DNA from: Halosimplex carlsbadense 2-9-1
GTDB taxonomy: Archaea; Halobacteriota; Halobacteria; Halobacteriales; Haloarculaceae
Direction of reading: 5' to 3'
Length of the DNA stretch: 64,000 nucleotides
Assembly (NCBI RefSeq): GCF_000337455.1
Contig: NZ_AOIU01000049.1
Span: forward strand, 37,061 to 101,060
A program made the translations under genes and the position numbers. The number at the start of each line of letters is the position of its first letter. Position 1 is the stretch's first letter. Of the stretch, positions 1-8,366 are shown in pieces. The notes under the pieces were generated by a model, which saw only the letters and a program-made list of their open reading frames with translations, had not been told where the DNA came from and searched no databases.

Positions 1-3000
1 TCCCAGTCGTGCTTCTGTACAGGCGGGAGTTGCCGGTGGTCGCCCCCGACCAATACTTGCCCTCCCGGCGCGAGTGCGCTTCCTGCTAGAAGGAAATTAG
101 GGAGCGTGAGCATCGAGGCTTCGTCGGCGGCAAGCACATCCCAGTACTCTTGATCAGCAGTTTCCTCGTCTTCAGAGTCAGGACATAACTTGCTCACTAG
201 ACGCCATGCACGCCCCGGTGTAGCGAATACGAGCGTTTGTACGGACTCGTCGGCGTCACTATCGTCGTTTGCGACAGCACCGAAGTTACTCAGTCTTGAC
301 TGTCCACCCGAGCCTGTTTCGCTTGAAGCACTGCCGCCGGAGGTCACCCACTCTCGAAGTTGTTCCAATTTCTCTGCATCATCCGAATCGTTGTAGTCGA
401 TGTAAGTGACGTTTTCTGGCGCATTTTCTGGCTCATCGTTGGCGATGCGGACGAGATGAGCATTCTCGAGCGACGCTTTGAGCTGCGAGGTATCCTTCCC
501 AGTCGCCTGTTCCGCGTCGGCCATCGTCTCCGCTACGTCCTCGAGGAGCTCGTCTATCGCGGTATTCGAGGGGGCAGTCACGAGCCCGGCGAAGTGAGCG
601 TCATTGGCAGCTGCGGCATACATCCGCGCGCACAATCCCGGTGCGAACGCGCCGGCAGTCTTCCCCGTTCCAGGAGGCCCCTGGAGACCGACGATTTGTG
701 CAGTGCCCTCCGTAATGAATGCTCGCTGCTCATCACTCGGGAGTGAGTCAGGACCAAACGACTCAGAGAGCCAGTCCGCGAACGTATCCAACCCATTATC
801 GCTGATACCGCTGGCTTTGGGCGAAAGCTCGTTTCCAAACCGAACAGCTTCTAGCACCTCATGAAGTTCGTTTGTGTCCGCATGATCTAATGCAGCTTTG
901 GCTCGTCCAGCTGTGATATCGTCCGTTTGCGGGTCAAGAATGACCTGTTCACCATTAGCGAAGTAGGTCTGATTACTGTCTGACGTGTCGTATTTTTCTT
1001 CAGTAGTCCATTTATCGTGTGTCCGTCCGAAATCGTCGCCCTCGCCGTAGAAGTTGTGTGCATCGAAGGAGATGGCTCTACTATCCAGATCTAAGGTTTC
1101 CAGCGTTACCTGAACGCCCGATTCAATTTCGTATGGCTGTGTCGTCTCGGTATCCAATCGACCGAAGTCGTAGGGATTCGCCACCATCCAAGACCCGCTC
1201 GAAGACCCCTCACTCCCCTTTTGACGACACGCGCGTCGGATTTCTTCTTCGTTCCTGAGAAACGGCAGATCAAATCGAACTACTCCTTCGACGTGAAGCG
1301 TGCGACTGTTCTTCTCTTCGACTTTGTTGATCGAAACGGGGATCGATTTTCCGGACAACATCCGCTGAGTCGGAAGCTTTCGATAGTGGTCATACTCTTC
1401 CTTTCGTTGGGCTGTATGTTCTATCCAAAGATACCGGTGACAAGCTGCTGCGAGTGATGGTGGTGAGTAGGCATCGACGGCCAATCGTCCCATCGGATAC
1501 GGATCCTTGTTGAGTACCGCGTCACGACTGTTTAGAGAACGCTCAACGTGTTCCAAGGCATCGCAGAAGTGTCGGCCAAGGGCTCGAATATCTTCGGAGT
1601 CAATTTCCCGGTCCTTGGTTCGAATATCGTGGTATCGGTATCGAGCCAATTCACGCCCAGCGATGTCGTATTTCGATTTTACTTCTTCAACCCACTCATC
1701 ATCGATACGCCCGACAGCAGACCAGAGGTATCCAAGTGGGATCTCTGCTCCATAGCGGACTCTCGTAGGGATCCCGTGAATGAAGTCTCGTTCTGTCGGG
1801 TCAATCTTAACCCCCGGATCAGACCGCTTCTCGCCCGTGACGCTATAATCGAACAGACGGTAACTGAAGACCGACCGCAGGTGGATCGACTCGGCTTCGT
1901 CCGTACTATCGGGGGTGTATGACCATTCCTCGCTATCTCTCGATTTGCGAAATACGTCATCCGAAACAGGAGAGAGGTGGTCGTACGCTGGGAGCAGTCC
2001 CGGAGAAGGAGCGGGGATAGCGGTGTGCGTATCTACTGAAGGACGTAGTCGAGACACCATCGGGCTATCGTGTCCAGGTGATCCTTCGAGCATGGACTGG
2101 AACGAATTAATGACCGGGGTCGTATGTCGGTCAAAAGCGTCTTCTAAAGCGGTCCGCTCCATTCCCGTATAGAGATAGAAGTGGAGAGGGGGATCTGACT
2201 GATCAATCCCAGAAAATTCGATTCCCTCGCTTATTGCCCGAATGGCGTCATAGAGGCGCGTTATGAACGTCTCAAGCAATTCTTTTTCAGCAGCCTGTGA
2301 TTGAGAGGCACCGTCGGGCGCACCCTGTGAAACGACGGAAATACGCTGTGCCTCCGCTTCACTCGCCGTAGCAGATACGCGAGCGCTCAACTGAAGTAAC
2401 CGATCTCGGAGATGGTCTACCTGGATGTTCAGATACACCCGGACCATGGAACCGTGAAGCCAGTCGTGAGCTATATTCGTGTCTTCGGGGGGTTCATCTT
2501 CTGGGAGTGGGCATCGTCCCGTACTGGGAATCCACGGGACGAATCGACCGATGATCTCTCCCCCATCTGGGTCCAAGTAATCGGCCATTGCCTTCGCTCG
2601 GTAGAGGAGCGTGGGGAACTCCTCTCCAATTCCTGGGGTAGCCTTCAACTCACGGTACTCTTCTCTTTCAAAAGTGGGACTTCTGTACTCCGTTGGATAC
2701 CAGTCTTCGGGATCAGGCGGCCTGGCGATATCTGCAAGGTCGTCGACCGTCTCGATTCCGTGCTCCTCAAGCGTTGCTTGCTGGGCCGGCGATAGTCCCA
2801 AGAGCCTCAGGTGGCCGTCCTCGTAAGCATCTGTGAGACAGCTCTCGTTGTACGCACAATTGGCACATTTATCATTGAGCTGGTACGGAACATCCTCAAA
2901 CGGTTTGTCGGCGAGTTTGTCAAGCTCTCCGTCCGGCGCTAGCAGTCGACGAACATCGATGATTCTAGGTTCTACGTCGAAACGGGGGACGTTCTCTGGA

Positions 3001-3686
3001 GAAGGCGGCGTGTATGAATCTGCCCGAGTGATGATCCCTCCTTCGCAAGTAATGGCATCCTCATTTAGTCTCTGAGACTCGTCGATGAGCCTCCTCAACA
3101 AGTCAACGTAGGTCGCGGCCTGAATTTGGTGGTAGGACTTCTCCTCCTGCGCACTCTTGACGTCGAGTACGCGTGCTTTTGCGCCATCCGGAGTCGACCA
3201 GACAAGAATGAGGTCCGCGTCACCGGCGACATGCCAGTCGCCGATATTATCCACGAAGCTAGCCTGATAAAGTACAGTTGGCTCGTCCGGGGCTGCCGGT
3301 TCCTCGCATGCCGTTCTCAGGACTTCTATGATCGCATCGTCATCTGGTGCGAAGTTTTCAGCGTCTCTCGCGAGGTCGACGAGCGCGTCCTCTGAGGAGA
3401 GGATTTCGTCACAAACACGTTCTTCAAACTCTTCCCCAGCCTTCGTCAGGAGGATATTGAGCGGCTGAAAAGATTCCTGAAAGTCGTCGCCATCGTGGTA
3501 ACGGGAAGACTCAATCTCCTGTACGGAGTGTTTAAAATAGCGCGGACACTGCTCGAATCCGATGTACTCCCCGATTCGAGCGGGGGTAATCACGCGCTGT
3601 TGACCCTCACTCTCGGGAAGCCGAATGTTGTCCCATTCCTCGTCTTGTCGTGGTGGCGTAGAGTCGTCTGGATCGTAGCTAGACAT
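1..3686 (-). CDS. Dna2-like Cas4-type nuclease / SF1 helicase, cut by window start
   Basis: Starts at ATG 3686 and runs off the left edge with about 1,228 codons visible and no stop. Near the N-terminus a first cysteine (FEQCPRYF) is followed by a RecB/Cas4-type nuclease core: GDADL, then LDVKSA, then a QxxxY-type motif (QIQAATY), about residues 150-195. A C-x2-C-x5-C cluster (CANCAYNESC) completes a likely 4Fe-4S site, and a helix-hairpin-helix-like stretch follows. The SF1 helicase core lies near residue 1000 onward: Walker A (GPPGTGKT), motif II (AADEAS) and motif III (GDHRQLPP). The order nuclease then helicase is that of Dna2-type end-resection enzymes and of TM0106-like RecB nucleases fused to AAA helicases. 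The remaining helicase motifs must lie outside the window. It sits downstream of the MrfAB-like pair. The family call is firm; a role in defence is inferred from context. Confidence 0.85.
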   Translation of the reverse strand, partial: MSSYDPDDSTPPRQDEEWDNIRLPESEGQQRVITPARIGEYIGFEQCPRYFKHSVQEIESSRYHDGDDFQESFQPLNILLTKAGEEFEERVCDEILSSEDALVDLARDAENFAPDDDAIIEVLRTACEEPAAPDEPTVLYQASFVDNIGDWHVAGDADLILVWSTPDGAKARVLDVKSAQEEKSYHQIQAATYVDLLRRLIDESQRLNEDAITCEGGIITRADSYTPPSPENVPRFDVEPRIIDVRRLLAPDGELDKLADKPFEDVPYQLNDKCANCAYNESCLTDAYEDGHLRLLGLSPAQQATLEEHGIETVDDLADIARPPDPEDWYPTEYRSPTFEREEYRELKATPGIGEEFPTLLYRAKAMADYLDPDGGEIIGRFVPWIPSTGRCPLPEDEPPEDTNIAHDWLHGSMVRVYLNIQVDHLRDRLLQLSARVSATASEAEAQRISVVSQGAPDGASQSQAAEKELLETFITRLYDAIRAISEGIEFSGIDQSDPPLHFYLYTGMERTALEDAFDRHTTPVINSFQSMLEGSPGHDSPMVSRLRPSVDTHTAIPAPSPGLLPAYDHLSPVSDDVFRKSRDSEEWSYTPDSTDEAESIHLRSVFSYRLFDYSVTGEKRSDPGVKIDPTERDFIHGIPTRVRYGAEIPLGYLWSAVGRIDDEWVEEVKSKYDIAGRELARYRYHDIRTKDREIDSEDIRALGRHFCDALEHVERSLNSRDAVLNKDPYPMGRLAVDAYSPPSLAAACHRYLWIEHTAQRKEEYDHYRKLPTQRMLSGKSIPVSINKVEEKNSRTLHVEGVVRFDLPFLRNEEEIRRACRQKGSEGSSSGSWMVANPYDFGRLDTETTQPYEIESGVQVTLETLDLDSRAISFDAHNFYGEGDDFGRTHDKWTTEEKYDTSDSNQTYFANGEQVILDPQTDDITAGRAKAALDHADTNELHEVLEAVRFGNELSPKASGISDNGLDTFADWLSESFGPDSLPSDEQRAFITEGTAQIVGLQGPPGTGKTAGAFAPGLCARMYAAAANDAHFAGLVTAPSNTAIDELLEDVAETMADAEQATGKDTSQLKASLENAHLVRIANDEPENAPENVTYIDYNDSDDAEKLEQLREWVTSGGSASSETGSGGQSRLSNFGAVANDDSDADESVQTLVFATPGRAWRLVSKLCPDSEDEETADQEYWDVLAADEASMLTLPNFLLAGSALAPGGQVLVGGDHRQLPPVQKHDW

Positions 3687-3888
3687 GGTTACCTCCCTCG
3701 GTGTGAAGCTGAAACCACAGTTCGGTCATGTGACCCGCGTGAGAACCTTCCGCCTCTTTTTTCTGGATTCGGACGTCTAGCCCACTCCAGGACGGCTCCA
3801 GTGGCATCTGACAACCAGAGTCGAGGCCGAAACTATCGTATTGAGGGAGTGCAGCGTGGCTGTCGGGTCGTTCATTTACTTCTGACAT
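3679..3888 (-). CDS. small hypothetical protein (69 aa)
   Basis: A 69-codon reading frame from ATG 3888, preceded by a Shine-Dalgarno-like TCAGGA, ending 8 nt inside the start of the Dna2-like gene, which suggests translational coupling. The frame stays open upstream to an ATG at 4059 that overlaps the stop of the DUF1998 helicase, but that extension is basic and arginine-rich, unlike the neighbouring proteins, so the inner start is preferred. The product has no membrane segment and matches no family I recognise. It could be a small partner of the nuclease-helicase or a chance frame. Confidence 0.4.
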   Translation of the reverse strand: MSEVNERPDSHAALPQYDSFGLDSGCQMPLEPSWSGLDVRIQKKEAEGSHAGHMTELWFQLHTEGGNHV

Positions 3889-4055
3889 TCCTGACTTGGT
3901 CCCGTTCAACCTGCGAGTTGCACGAGGGAGAGCGGCTGCTCGTATTGACTGCTGGTTCCTCGATCGCGAGACAGCACCGTTTGCTGACCAAAGCGTCCGG
4001 AGCATGGGTCTGGCAAGCCGGCATCGGCGTATTTTGGGCCACAGAGGGATGCTGA

Positions 4056-6623
4056 TCATGAGATTGAGGCTGGGGGCCGCTGTTCATCGATGGGCGTCAC
4101 TTCACTCTCTGTGTCCGGCAGATTCTCAGCGAGATCCTCCTCGTCCTGATCACCGAGGAGATGTTCAAGTACGTCTGCGGCTGCAGGAGAATACAACGGA
4201 CGATTATCGTTCCCACACCGGTCGTCCATCGTACAGGCGGGGCACCCTTCATCGCGACCGCAGGAGCAGTCGACGATGAGGTCGTGGGCGCGTTGGGCAA
4301 CGTCTTCGAAGTGTTCGTAAATCGACCGCGAGAACCCGAGACCCCCCTCGATACCGTCGTAGATGAACCATCCGCTCTTTTCAGGATTCTCTGGGAGACG
4401 ATTCGTTGCAAGACCTCCAATGTCACCCCCATCGACCTTTAGCTCGAGCGGCGAAACGGCAATCATGGCGTGCTCGACGGCGTGAATCCCACCGAGATAT
4501 CCGTGAAGCCGCGGTGGGAGGTTGATGCACTCCGGGTTGTGATACTCCGAGTGCTTGTTGAGCATCGCTTGTTCGATGTCGTTAGGGGTCTCAGCCCAAC
4601 ACAGCTGGGTTCGCATCTCTAACGGCGGGACATCAGTTTCATTACCCAGTTCGAGCACGTCCCCACTCCCGATCTCTCGTTTGAGGTACGTGCTGTAGTG
4701 GACCGATACCGTTCCATACCCCCAGTTGAGTGTGAACGGCCCGACCTCACGAGAATCTTCGACGACGGTGTCGTAAATGTTGACTTGGCCTTGGGACTGG
4801 GTGTAGTAGTTCACATTCGCTTTTTCGAGCGAGATATACGGCTGAGGGATGTCTTCTCGGAGTTCGACGACCTGGTACTGCTCACCCTGGTGTAGAACAG
4901 TTGCACCCTCGTGGTAGTCTCTATAGGCCCGGTCACGGCCTATCGCCTGATGATCTATCGAGCCGTCCCCAGCAAGCCGGACGTCAAAGGCGTTTCCACC
5001 GGAGGAATACAAGCTAATCTCGTCCTGTGGGCGGTCGCGATGGGCGTACATCACACCGCTATCGAGCGACCCCTCGAGGTCGCCGTTCCGTCGGCCGTAC
5101 TCGACGGCACGCTCTAGTCGTTCCTCACCTCCGAAATCCTCTGCGTCATCGCGCGTCAGCGGCAGTTCCTGCGCAGCGCACTCGAGTTGCTGCAGGTACA
5201 CTGGATTGTTGTCGAGGTCGACGACAGCGCTCTCGTGGTCCTCTTCGAGGACGTACTCGGGGTGCTGGAGGATGTACTGATCGAGCGTGGAGTGGCTTGG
5301 GACGAATACAGAGAGCGCATCCCGGGTTCCCCTGCCTGACCGACCGATCCGCTGCCAGAACGATTGTCGCGACCCTGGATACCCCATGAGGACGGTCCCG
5401 TCGACGCCGCCGATGTTGATCCCGACTTCTAAGGCACTCGTCGTCGAGACGCCGTCGAGCTGGCCTTCCTTGAGCTGGTGCTCCGTCCCCCGACGCGATT
5501 GCTTGCCATGTCCAGCGTGGTAGGCCGCGAGATCTGGTCTCCCCTGATACCGGTTCTCTGGATCGCCGATGAACCGCTTCGCGCGGTTGACGGATAACTC
5601 GGTGAGCTTTCGCGAGTCACAGAACAAGAGCGACTGAACGTTCTTCTGGCACATGTGAGCCCACACCTCCGGAGCCTCAACCGTTGCCGGACGTTTCGAC
5701 AGTGCCGGAGAGTCGATCTCGTCGGTAAGACCGTCGTCACCACTCATGGGGGGATCCCAGAAGACGAGATGACGAATGCCTCTCGGCGAACTGTCTTCGT
5801 CGACGACGGCCGCGGGTTCTCCGGTGAGTGCGAGGGCATGTTCCGAGGGATTGCCGATAGTCGCTGTTGTGAGAACGTACTGTGGATCTCCGCCGTAGTA
5901 ATCGATGATCCGTTGTGCACGTCGGAGTATCCAGGCGACGTGCATCCCACCGAGACCAGTCCACATGTGCGCTTCATCGATAGCGACCAGTGAGCAGTTC
6001 GAGTGGAAGTCTGCCCACAGGTGGTGACTCTCCAGATATTGATTCAGCCCCACGAAGTTCGTGATTACGACGTTGCACTCATCTCGGATGCGAGACTTCT
6101 CTTCGCTCTTCGTGTCGCCGTCGTAGACACCGACACTGATATCCAGGCCAAGGGTGTCACGAAAGAACTCGTTGAGTTCCTGTTCTTGGTCACGGCTGAG
6201 CGCCTTCGTCGGATAGACGATCAGCGACCGTGTTTCCTGATCCTCGAGGTATTGACGCGCGATGTGGAGGCCGTATACGAGCGTCTTCCCGGAGGACGTA
6301 CTGGTTGCTACACAGACGTTCTCACCGCGTTCGAGCACTTCGAGGGCGTCTGCTTGGTGACTCCACGGATCAAACTCCAGGCTCCGAGCGATCTCCGGAG
6401 GAAGAACGTCTTCTGCTGGAACGGTCTGCTCTTCCCGAGCGGGAATCTCGAATATCTCGTGGGCCTGCCCAAAGTAGCGGTTATTTGGGTAGGTACTCTC
6501 GAGTTCCTCGCCGGTCAGCTGGAGGATATCTGTCTCGATGTCGATTTCATCGTTGCTCGTATTGCCCTCCGTGTTGGTCGTAAGGTCTGTCTGGCCGTAG
6601 TCGGTGTCGTGGTCGTCGTGCAT
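4056..6623 (-). CDS. DEAD/DEAH helicase with C-terminal DUF1998, MrfA-like
   Basis: An 855-residue superfamily 2 helicase. Motif I is TSTSSGKT, motif II is DEAH (AIDEAHMW), and the second RecA domain carries STTSALEVGINIGG and QRIGRSGRG. The C-terminal DUF1998 part has a four-cysteine zinc-type cluster (CSCGRDEGCPAC, then DDRCGND) about 85-60 residues before the end. This architecture, helicase and DUF1998 in one chain, is that of bacterial MrfA (YprA), a DNA-repair helicase that works with the exonuclease MrfB. The ATG lies 2 nt after the stop of an MrfB-like exonuclease, so the pair is co-transcribed. DISARM splits these domains between DrmA and DrmB, so this is not a DISARM subunit. In B. 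subtilis MrfAB acts in mitomycin-damage repair; the role here, next to BREX, is not known. Confidence 0.85.
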   Translation of the reverse strand: MHDDHDTDYGQTDLTTNTEGNTSNDEIDIETDILQLTGEELESTYPNNRYFGQAHEIFEIPAREEQTVPAEDVLPPEIARSLEFDPWSHQADALEVLERGENVCVATSTSSGKTLVYGLHIARQYLEDQETRSLIVYPTKALSRDQEQELNEFFRDTLGLDISVGVYDGDTKSEEKSRIRDECNVVITNFVGLNQYLESHHLWADFHSNCSLVAIDEAHMWTGLGGMHVAWILRRAQRIIDYYGGDPQYVLTTATIGNPSEHALALTGEPAAVVDEDSSPRGIRHLVFWDPPMSGDDGLTDEIDSPALSKRPATVEAPEVWAHMCQKNVQSLLFCDSRKLTELSVNRAKRFIGDPENRYQGRPDLAAYHAGHGKQSRRGTEHQLKEGQLDGVSTTSALEVGINIGGVDGTVLMGYPGSRQSFWQRIGRSGRGTRDALSVFVPSHSTLDQYILQHPEYVLEEDHESAVVDLDNNPVYLQQLECAAQELPLTRDDAEDFGGEERLERAVEYGRRNGDLEGSLDSGVMYAHRDRPQDEISLYSSGGNAFDVRLAGDGSIDHQAIGRDRAYRDYHEGATVLHQGEQYQVVELREDIPQPYISLEKANVNYYTQSQGQVNIYDTVVEDSREVGPFTLNWGYGTVSVHYSTYLKREIGSGDVLELGNETDVPPLEMRTQLCWAETPNDIEQAMLNKHSEYHNPECINLPPRLHGYLGGIHAVEHAMIAVSPLELKVDGGDIGGLATNRLPENPEKSGWFIYDGIEGGLGFSRSIYEHFEDVAQRAHDLIVDCSCGRDEGCPACTMDDRCGNDNRPLYSPAAADVLEHLLGDQDEEDLAENLPDTESEVTPIDEQRPPASIS

Positions 6624-6625
6624 TG

Positions 6626-8083
6626 TTAGAAGTCCATGAGTCCGGTCTGCGTGGTGTTTTCATCCCCAGGAACGCCAGCACGCATTTGGCCGGGAGTCGC
6701 CTCGGCGATGGCTTCGTAAACTGCGGCCAACTCACGGACATCCGCTTCACAGTATGCCCGGGCAGCCTCCCAGTCTACGTCGCGAGCGCGCTCTGGAGAT
6801 CTGAGGAGCCGCTGGATGGTCTTTGCCAAGGATTTCCCGTCAAAGGCGGCAGCAGCCGCGTCACGCCCATGTCCGAGGGCTTCGGCGACGTCCTCAACTC
6901 GGTTTGTCCGGCCCGGGAGGACGGCGTTGTCCTTTCGCACGGCCCAGTCCAGCAGGTCGTACTCGAACACGGAGTCCGACCAGTAGTCTGCATATTCTGG
7001 AGCGTATCCCCGAATGAACCGTCTGAGGTGTTTGAAATCGAAGTCGTGGCCGTTCCACGCGATGAGTGACGTGCGATCGTATTCGCTGGCGAGCCACGTA
7101 ACGAACTCTCGGGTGGCTTTTCCCGGATTGTCTTGCGACGGTTCCCTATCGATGAAGTCCACGTACTCGTCTGCTTCTGGGTCGTAAACGCCGATGAGCC
7201 AGATGATACTCGGGTTGAGGCTGTCCGTTTCGATATCAATGAATAGTGGGCTGTACTCTGCTGCAGGGACAGATTCGTTCGTGAGACGGATGACGGAGCC
7301 CTCGGACAGCGCGTGGGCGCTCTGTCGGATGCTCTGAGCCTTCGACTCACCAATGCCTCGAATCTCCCGAAGCTCTCGTTCCGTCGCGGCTGCGACGTCG
7401 TCACGCGTCTCGTACCCGTTTTGAGCGAGCTTCGGAGCAGTCCCCTTACCCACTCCCGAAAGAGCCCGGAGACCGAATTTATCTGCGGGTGTCGTGGACA
7501 CGCCGATGCGGCCGTCTGAATCAAGCGAGACACAGGCGAGTTCTGGTGCCCCTTGTCGGCGGGTCGGAGCAAGACCGCGGACTGGAAGGCGAACGCTCTC
7601 GTCGTCGACGTCCGCTTTCCAGACGAAGTCATAACTGGCCTCCATGGCCCCGGTGAGGAACGTTGCCTCTCGGTCAGTTCGGTGCTGAAAGCGAGCGAGG
7701 TGTTCGAGGCCATCGAGCGAGACATCCATCGTGACTGAGTCGGCACTCGTCTGGATCTCATCGCAGATGACGTAGTCGGCGCCGTCTGGGATTCCGTGCC
7801 CGCTGGCAGAAGAGGCCCCACCTACAAAGTCGAGGGAACTGACGATGGAGACGGTGATGTCGTCAATAGTCTCGGTGCAAACCGCGCTACGTCGAGTGTA
7901 TATTACCGGGCACGAGGCAGTACGCTCGACGGTACTCGCGGTCCGCATATCCAGCTTTTCCTCGATAATGTAGATGAGATCTGCATCGAAGTAGTCGATG
8001 AGGTCAGCGATGGCATTCGTCGACGCGTCGGCTAACGCATCGCAGCGGATGGTAAGCAGACGCACCCCAGGGTCGCTTGCCAT
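6626..8083 (-). CDS. RNase H-like DEDD exonuclease with HhH, MrfB-like
   Basis: A 485-residue protein. The N-terminal ~200 residues are not recognised. A tandem helix-hairpin-helix region follows (LSGVGKGTAPKLAQNG, then IRGIGESKAQSIRQ, about residues 205-255), which should bind DNA non-specifically. The C-terminal half is a YprB/MrfB-like RNase H fold 3'-5' exonuclease with conserved acidic positions in FIDIETD, NGHDFD and YCEADVREL, so the DEDD metal site looks complete. MrfB of Bacillus pairs with the MrfA helicase, and here the MrfA-like gene starts 2 nt after this stop. The gene probably has its own promoter in the 283-bp gap before it: a TATA-like box lies 29 nt before a 22-codon upstream frame that ends 3 nt before this ATG. 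Confidence 0.8.
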   Translation of the reverse strand: MASDPGVRLLTIRCDALADASTNAIADLIDYFDADLIYIIEEKLDMRTASTVERTASCPVIYTRRSAVCTETIDDITVSIVSSLDFVGGASSASGHGIPDGADYVICDEIQTSADSVTMDVSLDGLEHLARFQHRTDREATFLTGAMEASYDFVWKADVDDESVRLPVRGLAPTRRQGAPELACVSLDSDGRIGVSTTPADKFGLRALSGVGKGTAPKLAQNGYETRDDVAAATERELREIRGIGESKAQSIRQSAHALSEGSVIRLTNESVPAAEYSPLFIDIETDSLNPSIIWLIGVYDPEADEYVDFIDREPSQDNPGKATREFVTWLASEYDRTSLIAWNGHDFDFKHLRRFIRGYAPEYADYWSDSVFEYDLLDWAVRKDNAVLPGRTNRVEDVAEALGHGRDAAAAAFDGKSLAKTIQRLLRSPERARDVDWEAARAYCEADVRELAAVYEAIAEATPGQMRAGVPGDENTTQTGLMDF

Positions 8084-8086
8084 ATC

Positions 8087-8155
8087 TCAGAGGCGGATTG
8101 TTCCCTGGTCCGGGTGGTTCATGCTAGATTGCCCCTCGTTTCGTGAATTCGTCAT
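8087..8155 (-). CDS. possible 22-aa leader peptide upstream of the exonuclease gene
   Basis: ATG 8155 opens a 22-codon frame (product begins MTNSRNEG) that stops 3 nt before the ATG of the DEDD exonuclease. The TATA-like box at 8180-8188 is centred about 29 nt upstream of this ATG, the distance expected for a leaderless haloarchaeal transcript. If transcription starts there, this frame is translated first and the exonuclease would be reached by re-initiation. It could equally be untranslated leader sequence. Confidence 0.3.
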   Translation of the reverse strand: MTNSRNEGQSSMNHPDQGTIRL

Positions 8156-8179
8156 ACGCCTACCATGGGAATCCCCCGG

Positions 8180-8188
8180 CTTATAGTT
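8180..8188 (-). promoter_or_regulatory. TATA-like box for the exonuclease/DUF1998 helicase unit
   Basis: Minus-strand AACTATAAG, centred about 29 nt before ATG 8155 in the 283-bp gap between the SNF2-type helicase and the exonuclease. Apart from this box and the 22-codon frame I see nothing in that gap. Confidence 0.5.
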
Positions 8189-8366
8189 TCTGACTAGCGG
8201 ACCTTCGATGTGCCTATTTTCTATTTTGGCGGATCGCAAAGTCATTCGATCATATATGCCGCTAGAACTCCCTACCCCGCGTATTATAGTGGTTCATCAG
8301 AATCGGGAGATTGGTATAGTGCCTGCGCGGGCCTCAATGAAGGGGATTTCAAGGTCTACGGAAGAA

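Noticed and set aside
3889..4059. N-terminal extension of the small gene before the Dna2-like helicase, from ATG 4059.
   Set aside because: The translated extension is basic and Arg/Ala-rich, unlike haloarchaeal proteins, although the ATGA overlap with the previous stop is attractive.
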